From: Verrucomicrobia subdivision 3 bacterium UBA693
Lineage (GTDB): Bacteria; Verrucomicrobiota; Verrucomicrobiia; Limisphaerales; UBA8199
Direction of reading: 5' to 3'
Assembly: GCA_002298785.1 (NCBI GenBank)
Contig: DBMR01000011.1
Location: forward strand, 214,325 to 278,324
Length of the DNA: 64,000 nucleotides
Part shown: positions 42,861 through 49,602 of the stretch, one piece after another
How positions within the stretch are numbered: the first letter of the stretch is position 1
How the letters are laid out: each line of letters starts with the position of its first letter
The notes under the pieces: model-generated
The model's database searches: none
What the model saw: the letters and a program-made list of their open reading frames with translations, nothing else
What the model was told of the DNA's origin: nothing
Made by a program: the position numbers and the translations under genes

Positions 42861-43000
42861 GAACGCGCCCTCACCCCTTCCCTCTCCCATCCGATGGGAG
42901 AGGGAGCGCCATTCGGTCGTGCACAGGCGAGGCGAGTGCGGTGGGTATCCGTCACGGAAGGTGGAGTATGACCACCAGTTCCAATCACACGCGGTTGCGG
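42861..43000 (+). repeat. Dispersed hairpin repeat, copy C (longest)
   Basis: About 140 bases. It contains a perfect 11-base fold-back, CCCTCTCCCAT at 42880-42890 and ATGGGAGAGGG at 42894-42904, with loop CCG. It then continues GAGCGCCATTCGGTCGTGCAC, GTGCGGTGGGTA and ACCACCAGTTCCAATCACAC, which recur in copy A. The distal end runs up to the mlaE start region and creates a misleading in-frame ATG at 42968. Confidence 0.8.
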
Positions 43001-43045
43001 GTGCAGACTTGCGAGTCGGAGGGACGGGTGCAACTCTATACAGCA

Positions 43046-44218
43046 ATGCCAGTTGCCGCCCAAAGCACGCCCGCGCGCGAACAGCCGATCCCGGCAGCAC
43101 TGACGTTTCAACGCGACGCAAACGGCACGCTGCAACTTTCCCTGTCGGGTGACTGGCTGGGGCAGGCCGCTCAACCCGGGCTCGAAACCGTCGAACGGCA
43201 ACTGGCCGAAGGCGGGCCCGCCCGTGCGCTCGAGTTTCAAGCCGGCACCCTGGGAAAATGGAACAGCAGCCTCGTCGGCTTCGTCCTGCGGTGCCGCGAT
43301 TATTGCCGGGCGCAGTCGATGGACTTCCGCACGGGCACCCTGCCCGCCGGAGTGTTGGGATTGATTAAGCTCGCCGAGGCGGCCCCCGAGGGCGGAGCCG
43401 CCAAGCACCAGGACAAAGCCCAAAAGCCCTTCCTGCAACGGGTGGGTGAATCTAGTTTGATCGCGTGGTCTGGAGCCGCCGGCATGATCACGTTCCTGGG
43501 AGAGATTCTCCTGGCCCTGGTGAAGCTTGTGCGTGGTCAGGCCCAATTTCGCTGGGCCGACGCTCTGCTGGTCATGCAGCAATGCGGACCGCAGGCGCTG
43601 GGGATCGTGGCGCTGATCAATTTCCTGGTCGGGCTGATTCTCGCGTTCGTCGGCGCGGTGGAACTCGCCCGATTTGGGGCCTCGATTTATGTGGCGGACC
43701 TAGTCGCGGTGGCGACGGTGCGCGAGATGGCTTGCATCATGACCGGCATCGTCCTTTGCGGGCGCACCGGGGCGGCTTTTGCGGCGCAACTCGGCACCAT
43801 GAAGGTCAACCAGGAGATCGACGGGTTCGCCACGTTTGGGATTTCACCGATGGAATTCCTGGTGCTCCCGCGCGTGCTGGCGCTGGTGGCGATGATGCCG
43901 TTACTGTGCCTGTTCGCGAACCTGATCTCCATTTTCGGCGGGTTCCTGGTCTCCTCGCTGCTGCTGAATATTACTCCTGTTCTCTACCTGCGGCGCACGA
44001 TGGAAGCGATCACCCTCGCCAGCCTGCTGCTCGGCGTTTTCAAGGGCTCATTCTTTGGCGTGCTCATCGCGCTGACCGGTTGCATGCGTGGCATGCAGTG
44101 CGGCAACAACGCCGCCGCGGTCGGCGAAGCCACCACCCGCGCCGTGGTCACCGGCATCACGGCAATCATCGCCTCCGACGGGGTGTTCGCCCTGATCTGC
44201 CACGCCCTGAATCTCTAA
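43046..44218 (+). CDS. MlaE-type lipid ABC transporter permease with STAS-like N-domain
   Basis: 390 residues from the ATG at 43046 (MPVAAQSTPAREQPIP). Earlier in-frame starts lie inside the dispersed repeat and are rejected. Residues about 15-110 look like a STAS domain (LTFQRDANGTLQLSLSGDWL, ALEFQAGTLGKWNSSLVGFV), as in MlaB but fused. The permease part has about five helices with MlaE marks: ALGIVALINFLVGLILAFVG, GASIYVADLVAVATVREMA, MTGIVLCGRTGAAFAAQLGT and MKVNQEIDGFATFGISPMEF. It is the first gene of a four-gene MCE transport operon moving phospholipids between membranes. The direction of transport is not shown by sequence. Confidence 0.92.
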   Translation: MPVAAQSTPAREQPIPAALTFQRDANGTLQLSLSGDWLGQAAQPGLETVERQLAEGGPARALEFQAGTLGKWNSSLVGFVLRCRDYCRAQSMDFRTGTLPAGVLGLIKLAEAAPEGGAAKHQDKAQKPFLQRVGESSLIAWSGAAGMITFLGEILLALVKLVRGQAQFRWADALLVMQQCGPQALGIVALINFLVGLILAFVGAVELARFGASIYVADLVAVATVREMACIMTGIVLCGRTGAAFAAQLGTMKVNQEIDGFATFGISPMEFLVLPRVLALVAMMPLLCLFANLISIFGGFLVSSLLLNITPVLYLRRTMEAITLASLLLGVFKGSFFGVLIALTGCMRGMQCGNNAAAVGEATTRAVVTGITAIIASDGVFALICHALNL

Positions 44219-44221
44219 CGC

Positions 44222-45007
44222 ATGAGCACCGCGGCCGGCATCAAAATTGAAATTCGCGACCTCACCATGGCCTATGGTTCGTTCGTGCTCGTGCACGATC
44301 TTCAGGCGGAGGTGAAGCAGGGTGAAATCTTCATCATCATGGGCGGCAGCGGCTGCGGCAAAAGCACCCTGCTGCGGCACATGGTGGGACTGAAAGCCCC
44401 GGCCAAAGGCGACATTTTCTACGATCAAATCCCGTTCTGGCAATCCGACGACGACGCCCGGCAACAACGCCTGCGTTCCTTCGGGGTGCTTTTCCAAAAC
44501 GGCGCCCTCTGGAGCTCGATGACGCTGGCGGAAAATGTCAGCCTGCCGCTGGCGGAATACACCGATCTCTCGCCGTCGGAAATTAATGACATTGCCCGGC
44601 TCAAGCTGGCGCTCGTGGGTCTGAAAGGTTTCGAGGATTATTATCCTGCGGAAATTTCCGGCGGCATGTGCAAGCGCGCCGGCCTCGCGCGGGCCCTGGC
44701 CCTCGACCCGGACATTTTGTTCTTCGACGAGCCTTCCGCGGGCCTGGACCCCATCACCTCCCGCAACCTGGATCAGTTGATCCTGCAGTTGCGCGACAGC
44801 CTGGGCGCGACGTTCGTGGTGGTCACGCACGAACTGGCCAGCATTTTTGCCATCGGCGACACCGCCATTTTTCTCGACGCCCAATCGCACACCCTGCTGG
44901 ACCAGGGCAATCCGCACGAACTGCTGGCACATTCCCGGCATGCCACCGTGCGCGAATTCCTCGCGCGGGGCGCACTCGCCGGCCAACCCGCCGCCGCGCC
45001 GGTTTAA
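44222..45007 (+). CDS. MlaF-type ABC transporter ATP-binding protein
   Basis: 261 residues, starting 3 bases after mlaE. Walker A is MGGSGCGKSTLLRHMVG near 40-56, the Q-loop is FGVLFQNGALWSSMTLAENV, the signature is EISGGMCKRAGLARALALDP (family form SGGMxKR), Walker B is DILFFDEPSAGLDPITS and the switch His is in VVVTHELASI. The 'FQNGALWSSMTLAENV' and 'SGGMCKR' wording is characteristic of MlaF/Ttg2A rather than other ABC ATPases. It powers the MlaE-type permease. Confidence 0.94.
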   Translation: MSTAAGIKIEIRDLTMAYGSFVLVHDLQAEVKQGEIFIIMGGSGCGKSTLLRHMVGLKAPAKGDIFYDQIPFWQSDDDARQQRLRSFGVLFQNGALWSSMTLAENVSLPLAEYTDLSPSEINDIARLKLALVGLKGFEDYYPAEISGGMCKRAGLARALALDPDILFFDEPSAGLDPITSRNLDQLILQLRDSLGATFVVVTHELASIFAIGDTAIFLDAQSHTLLDQGNPHELLAHSRHATVREFLARGALAGQPAAAPV

Positions 45008-45017
45008 TTCACCCGTT

Positions 45018-46004
45018 ATGAGCGCTAAAGCCAATCCCACCCTCATCGGCCTGTTCGTCGTCAGCGGCGTGGCCCTCGGCATCGCCTGCCTGGTGCTGTT
45101 CAGCTCCAGCCGCCTGTTCACCAATACTCAGGACTGCATCGTCTATTTCGACGGATCGCTCAACGGCCTGGGCGAAGGCGCCCCGGTCAAGCTGCGCGGC
45201 GTCACCATCGGCGCCGTCAAAAAGGTCATGATCAGCTTCGACCAGGCGACCAATGATTACACCATGCCGGTCATCATCGAATTCCGCGAGGACCTGCTCC
45301 GGGAACGCATCGGCGATGCCTACAAGCTTGAGAACGCCCGCGATCTGCAGGCCAACATCAAACAGGGATTGCGCGCCACGCTCGGCGTCGAGAGCCTGGT
45401 CACCGGCGTCCTCTACGTGGACCTGGACACCCAACTCAACGCCCCGCCACCGGTCTTTCATCAACTGGGCAAAACGTACGTGGAAATTCCCACGCGCCCT
45501 TCGCAAACCCAGCAATTGCTCAATAACCTGGCGCAGGTGGATATCAAAGGGCTCGAAAGCCGGCTCTCGTCCTTGATCACCACCATCGATGAAAAAGTCA
45601 AAGCTCTCAAAGCTGGCGAGATTAGCGACGGCATCACCAACCTCGTCGCGTCCCTCGACCATGTGGTCCGCTCGCCGGACTTCACCAACTCGATCGCCAA
45701 CTTGGCCGGCACGCTGGATCGGTACCGCGCCCTGGCCGACCGGATCGAAAGCCGCGTCGCTCCGGTGGCCGATGGTGTCACCAATACCCTGGCGGAAGTG
45801 GACCAGACCCTGGCTCAATTGCGCGGGGCAGCCGAAGACTTGCGCGGCCTGCTTGGACCGGATGCCGCACTGCGCCAGGATCTCTCGCTCGCGCTCAACC
45901 GCATCGCCACCGCCGCTCAATCCATCTCCGAGCTGGCCGATTACCTCCAACGCCACCCAAACTCCCTGATCACCGGACGCAAACTCGAGGACCAAAAGCC
46001 ATGA
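45018..46004 (+). CDS. MCE-domain protein (MlaD/PqiB family)
   Basis: 328 residues from the ATG at 45018. One N-terminal membrane anchor (TLIGLFVVSGVALGIACLVL, about 8-27) is followed by a single MCE domain: TQDCIVYFDGSLNGLGEGAP, VKLRGVTIGAVKKVMISF, and LRATLGVESLVTGVLYVDLD near 115-135. The C-terminal half is a long helical region (LLNNLAQVDIKGLESRLSSL, IANLAGTLDRYRALADRI), as in longer MCE proteins that form tunnels across the periplasm. It overlaps the following lipoprotein gene by 4 bases. Confidence 0.92.
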   Translation: MSAKANPTLIGLFVVSGVALGIACLVLFSSSRLFTNTQDCIVYFDGSLNGLGEGAPVKLRGVTIGAVKKVMISFDQATNDYTMPVIIEFREDLLRERIGDAYKLENARDLQANIKQGLRATLGVESLVTGVLYVDLDTQLNAPPPVFHQLGKTYVEIPTRPSQTQQLLNNLAQVDIKGLESRLSSLITTIDEKVKALKAGEISDGITNLVASLDHVVRSPDFTNSIANLAGTLDRYRALADRIESRVAPVADGVTNTLAEVDQTLAQLRGAAEDLRGLLGPDAALRQDLSLALNRIATAAQSISELADYLQRHPNSLITGRKLEDQKP

Positions 46005-46627
46005 AGCGTTTCCCGAATCTGCCACTGTTCTTAGTGCTGGCCGCCGCCGTGTTGCTGGCCGGTTGCCTGAATCTCAAACCGGCGCGGAACTCGACCCGCT
46101 ATTTCGTGCTTTCACCGTTGCCCGCCTCTCCCGGCGCCGGCACCAAAAGCACCATTCCCGGTCTCGGCCTGGGCCCGGTTCGGACTCCCGAGTATCTCGC
46201 TCGCACCTCGATGGCGGTGCGCCAAAGCCCGACCGAGGTGACTTATCTTGAGAACGCCCTGTGGGCGGAACGGCTGGATCTCGGTTGCCAGCGCGTGCTC
46301 GCCGCCAACCTGGCGGCATTGCTCTCGGCAGACCAGGTTTATCTCTCCGCCTGGCGCCCCCGGCAGGTCGCGTGCGAAGTCCAAATTGCCCTGAGTCACT
46401 TCGACGTCGATCTCGCCGGACAAGCCGTGCTCGTGGCGCAATGGCGCATTCTGTCCCCTGGCGGCGCCACGCTGCTCAAAGCGGGCGATTGCCGGCTCAC
46501 GAAAACCGGTCGTCCCCTGGCCGAAGGCCCGCAAGGCGCCGCCGCGGTCTTGAGTGAACTCCTCGGGGACCTTAGCCGCGAAGTAGCCGAGGCGGTCAAA
46601 GCCAATATTCAGCTACCGAAGAATTGA
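46001..46627 (+). CDS. ABC-type transport auxiliary lipoprotein (PqiC-like)
   Basis: 208 residues. The signal peptide ends in a lipobox (VLAAAVLLAGCLNL, Cys near 22). RYFVLSPLPA, LGLGPVRTPEYLARTSMAVR and LENALWAERLDLGCQRVLAANL match the PqiC/YmbA (DUF330) family of outer membrane lipoproteins. These work with PqiAB or MCE systems, so the last gene of the operon likely docks the MCE tunnel at the outer membrane. No MlaC-like periplasmic carrier or MlaA is present in the window. Translationally coupled to the MCE gene by an ATGA overlap. Confidence 0.88.
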   Translation: MKRFPNLPLFLVLAAAVLLAGCLNLKPARNSTRYFVLSPLPASPGAGTKSTIPGLGLGPVRTPEYLARTSMAVRQSPTEVTYLENALWAERLDLGCQRVLAANLAALLSADQVYLSAWRPRQVACEVQIALSHFDVDLAGQAVLVAQWRILSPGGATLLKAGDCRLTKTGRPLAEGPQGAAAVLSELLGDLSREVAEAVKANIQLPKN

Positions 46628-46637
46628 TGTTCCATCG

Positions 46638-46665
46638 TTGAATGCGGGGCAAAAGGCGCTATAAT
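46638..46665 (+). promoter_or_regulatory. Promoter of the DUF481 gene
   Basis: TTGAAT at 46638-46643 and a perfect TATAAT at 46660-46665, with a 16-base spacer. It is the strongest sigma-70-like promoter seen in the window. It leaves a leader of about 115 bases before the ATG at 46787. Confidence 0.7.
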
Positions 46666-46671
46666 GGTCTC

Positions 46672-46786
46672 GTTTTTGTTTAAGCGGACGCTGATCCCGC
46701 ACCTGTTGTGCGGAGTTGATTTGCCCGGCAGGCTGCACTAGTCAGGCGGTATGCCGAGGTGACCGCACTCGCAAAATCAGAATAAA
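46672..46786 (+). promoter_or_regulatory. Possible structured 5' leader of the DUF481 gene
   Basis: The predicted untranslated leader contains a perfect hairpin CCGCACCTGTTGTGCGG, a GCGGT...ACCGC pair near 46753-46773 and other GC-rich arms. No known riboswitch class is recognised and no T-tract follows. It may be a regulatory leader; evidence is limited to the length and the inverted repeats. Confidence 0.3.
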
Positions 46787-47587
46787 ATGACCATCAATAA
46801 TCATATGCAGAACGCCAATTCGGGGCGAAACAGTCGGCGGTTTGGGCTGACCTTCGCCGCCGCTCTCATGATCGGAACCAGCCTGGTCTCGGCCCAGGCG
46901 CAAACGGCCGCCACCACCAACGCTCCACCTACCCGGATTCCCTGGGAAACCACCGCCGCTCTCGGCCTCACCTTGACCAAGGGTAACAGTGATACCCTGC
47001 TGGTCACCCTGGGACTGGACACCAAGCGCAAATGGGACCGCAACGAGGCCGCCTTCGGCGTGGCCGGCGGTTATGGAGAAGACAATCACGTCAAAAACAA
47101 CGAGTTCCTGTCCGGCTTCGGCCAATACAACCGCCTGTTCACGGAACGGTTTTACGCCGGTCTGCGCCTGGATGGCAATTACGACGGCATCGCCAACCTT
47201 GATTACCGTCTGACCCTCAGCCCCCTGGCCGGTTATTACCTGATCAAGGCCACGAACACGACGCTGGTCGTCGAAGTCGGTCCCTCAGCCGTGTTCGAAA
47301 AATACAAGGATAAGAGCGGTGACACCTACCTCGGTCTCCGCTTCAACGAGCGGTTTGAACACAAACTCAGCGCTTCCACCAAACTGTGGGAGAGCGTGAG
47401 CTACGTGCCGCAAGTGGATAAGTGGATCGAGAAGTATGTCGTGACCGGCGAAGTCGGCGTCGACACCGCCATCACCAAGAAGTGGAGCCTGCGCGTCATG
47501 TTCCAGGATATCTACGACAGCCAACCGGCCGCAGACCGCAAGAACAACGACCTGCGCCTGGTCGCCGGAACCGCTTACAAGTTCTAA
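46787..47587 (+). CDS. DUF481 (YdiY-like) outer membrane beta-barrel protein
   Basis: 266 residues. The N-terminus has a basic lead and a hydrophobic core (FGLTFAAALMIGTSLVSAQA), a signal peptide cleaved near AQA. The mature part is built of alternating beta strands with DUF481 marks: TTAALGLTLTKGNSDTLLVT, NEFLSGFGQYNRLFTERFYA, YRLTLSPLAGYYLIKATNTT and GDTYLGLRFNERFEHKLSAS. It ends with LRLVAGTAYKF, whose terminal Phe fits outer membrane barrel assembly. It is probably a small outer membrane barrel; function is unknown. It follows the MCE operon but has its own promoter and terminator. Confidence 0.9.
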   Translation: MTINNHMQNANSGRNSRRFGLTFAAALMIGTSLVSAQAQTAATTNAPPTRIPWETTAALGLTLTKGNSDTLLVTLGLDTKRKWDRNEAAFGVAGGYGEDNHVKNNEFLSGFGQYNRLFTERFYAGLRLDGNYDGIANLDYRLTLSPLAGYYLIKATNTTLVVEVGPSAVFEKYKDKSGDTYLGLRFNERFEHKLSASTKLWESVSYVPQVDKWIEKYVVTGEVGVDTAITKKWSLRVMFQDIYDSQPAADRKNNDLRLVAGTAYKF

Positions 47588-47645
47588 CGGAACCTAGCTG
47601 AAATTTCCGGATCGTCGTCGCCGACCCGGAGCCCAAAGTCGCTTT

Positions 47646-47685
47646 GGCTCGATGTCGTGTAACACGCCATCGAGCCTTTGCTTTT
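47646..47685 (+). terminator. Intrinsic terminator after DUF481 gene
   Basis: A perfect nine-base outer stem GGCTCGATG (47646-47654) / CATCGAGCC (47668-47676), extended by an inner CGTG/CACG pairing, then TTTGCTTTT. It lies about 60 bases after the stop codon. Confidence 0.85.
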
Positions 47686-47742
47686 CATGCGGTCCGCGTT
47701 CGAGCGGTTCTTGAATTGGAGTAATGCGGAGATCCTGCCACC

Positions 47743-47780
47743 GAGCACCGAGACGGTGCTTAAGCTCGCAGCCGAGACGG
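47743..47780 (+). repeat. 38-base repeat, first copy
   Basis: GAGCACCGAGACGGTGCT followed by a shared tail ending GCAGCCG(A/G)GACGG. The front part folds as AGCACCG-AGA-CGGTGCT. It matches the copy at 48146-48183 with three differences in 38 bases. Confidence 0.75.
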
Positions 47781-48145
47781 CGTTACACGGGGTAGCGCGG
47801 GCGTCCTCCCCGGCGAGTGCTGGCGGTGTCCCGCCGCCACTTATGAGGCCAACCACCGGGAAAGACAGGATAATCAGGATGGACAGGATGGGAGAGTCTG
47901 ATCACTGCTGCACTGGGACGCTCAACCTTTGAATTCCTGTGAATCACGGTCATCCTGTCTTCAATTGACCGACAAAGCAGCGTCACCTCCCCGGAACGTG
48001 GACGTCCACGTCCGCTTACCCTGCTCGAAGTGGTTCGTTCCCTATTTAAGTCAATGCATTGTGGTCGTGTGCGGACCTCTGTCCCCGCCTGCACCTGCAA
48101 AAGCGGACTCGGAAGTCCGCGCTCCTACCACGGTGCACTGCTCCA

Positions 48146-48183
48146 GAGCACCGAGACGGTGCTCAAACTCGCAGCCGGGACGG
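48146..48183 (+). repeat. 38-base repeat, second copy
   Basis: Same unit as at 47743-47780, about 400 bases away in the same orientation. The AGCACCG/CGGTGCT fold-back is fully conserved, and the differences fall in the tail. Confidence 0.75.
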
Positions 48184-48209
48184 GCTACGCTACGTAGTGG
48201 GGCGACGCG

Positions 48210-49538
48210 CTAACCGTTCAGCGTCCAGCCTTCGCGATATTTCCGGCTGAGGAGAGCAGACGCCTCGGGCGCGTCGGTCACAGTGCCGGCAGCGCCGTCG
48301 TATTTGATCTTCTTCCCGGTGCGGTACGCGACCAGACCCAGCAGCATCATCTCGATCATCCGGCCACCGTAATCAAAATCGCACGAAGTTTTCAGACTGC
48401 CTTTGCACGCATTGATCCACTCGCGTTGGAAATCGCCCAAGGGCGGAAGCAACGCACTTTTCGGGCGCGGCTTGTAGTAAGTCAGGTCGGCCTGGTTGCC
48501 CTGAGGATACAGGGCGCGCGTGTTGAAATCGGCCACCAGCACGCCTTTGCTGCCTTCAAAGATGGCGCCGTGATCGATGCGCTTCAGGTCGATATATCGG
48601 GAGGGAGATTCAGGCAAGGCGCCGCCTTGGTACCAGCCGACCCGGATGGCCTGGCGCCAATCGTTGGCGGGAATATCCCAATGCATTTCCAGTTTCACCG
48701 GCGAGACGTCCGGATTAAGCGGATCGCCCTTCCCTTCCGCGGTGGTGGGCAGTGCGGCATCAATCGCGTTCCAGGCCAGGTCCATCGTATGGCTCCCCAT
48801 GTCCCCCACCTGCCCGGAACCGAAATCCCAATACATGTTCCAGGACAGACAGTTCATGCCCGAACCACCCTTGAAATATTCCGCATTGTAAGGATGGAAC
48901 GGCGACGGCCCGATCCACAGGTCGTAGTGCAGGTGCGCCGGCGGTTCACCGCCAGCCGTTGGATAACCCGGACGCGGCAGCTTCCGGTCGCCCCAGGCGT
49001 TAACCTCCTGCAACTCGCCAATGGCGCCGTCCAGGACCAATTCCCTTACCCGGTTGAAATTCTCGATGGCATGCCGCTGGGTCCCCACCTGGGTCGCCAG
49101 CTTGCCTTTGTTCTTCAGATAATTGGCGCGCACGACCCGCGCCTCTTCCACACTGTTCGCGAGCGGTTTCTCGCAGTACACATGCAGGCCGCGGTTCATC
49201 GCCCAGTTGGCCACAAACGCGTGGGTGTGGTCCGCCGTGCAGCATACCACCGCCTGAATATCCTTTTGCTCGAGGCACTTTCGCCAATCCACGTACTGTT
49301 TCGCGCCCGGAAACCGCTCCGCGCCATACGCCAGGTGCTTTTCATCGACGTCGCACAGGGCGACCACGTTCTCCTTTTTGAGACCGTCGAAGTGCGCTTC
49401 GCCACGGCCCCAAGTGCCGATGAGCGCGATGTTGAGTTTATTGTTGGGAGCGTCGGCGCCAAATAATTTGGTGCGGGGCAGAATCAAACCGGCGGCTCCG
49501 GTATAGGCGAGGGATTTGAGGAATTGACGACGTTTCAT
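48210..49538 (-). CDS. Tat-exported Gfo/Idh/MocA family oxidoreductase
   Basis: 442 residues. The start MKRRQFLKSLAYTGAAGLIL is a twin-arginine signal (RRQFLK), so the protein is exported folded with its cofactor. The Rossmann part reads LNIALIGTWGRGEAHFDGL, with ENVVALCDVDEKHLA next, and the EKP motif is in HVYCEKPLANSVEEARVV near 117-134. The substrate domain has GTQRHAIENFNRVRELV, LHYDLWIGPSPFHPYN and GQVGDMGSHTMDLAWNA. Exported Gfo/Idh proteins of this kind are abundant in Verrucomicrobia and Planctomycetes and are thought to act on sugars; the substrate is unknown. Confidence 0.93.
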   Translation of the reverse strand: MKRRQFLKSLAYTGAAGLILPRTKLFGADAPNNKLNIALIGTWGRGEAHFDGLKKENVVALCDVDEKHLAYGAERFPGAKQYVDWRKCLEQKDIQAVVCCTADHTHAFVANWAMNRGLHVYCEKPLANSVEEARVVRANYLKNKGKLATQVGTQRHAIENFNRVRELVLDGAIGELQEVNAWGDRKLPRPGYPTAGGEPPAHLHYDLWIGPSPFHPYNAEYFKGGSGMNCLSWNMYWDFGSGQVGDMGSHTMDLAWNAIDAALPTTAEGKGDPLNPDVSPVKLEMHWDIPANDWRQAIRVGWYQGGALPESPSRYIDLKRIDHGAIFEGSKGVLVADFNTRALYPQGNQADLTYYKPRPKSALLPPLGDFQREWINACKGSLKTSCDFDYGGRMIEMMLLGLVAYRTGKKIKYDGAAGTVTDAPEASALLSRKYREGWTLNG

Positions 49539-49602
49539 AAACGCAGTTTGATCAACGCAAATCTAAAGTCAATCGCGCGCTAAGCCCGGTCGCTGTCGTT
49601 CG

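Larger units (their letters stand above)
47686..48209. other. Intergenic region rich in palindromes
   Basis: No supportable gene. It contains a repeated 38-base unit at 47743-47780 and 48146-48183, a pair AAGACAGGAT (47862-47871) / ATCCTGTCTT (47952-47961) enclosing about 80 bases, a perfect palindrome CGTGGACGTCCACG at 47997-48010 and a GCGGACTCGGAAGTCCGC hairpin at 48103-48120. It looks like a graveyard or nest of small fold-back elements. Confidence 0.6.

Noticed and set aside
42854..43582. Open - strand frame covering repeat copy C and the start of mlaE
   Set aside because: Much of it is the dispersed repeat and the rest is antisense to mlaE; similar translated strings at copies A and B come from the repeat, not from a gene family.
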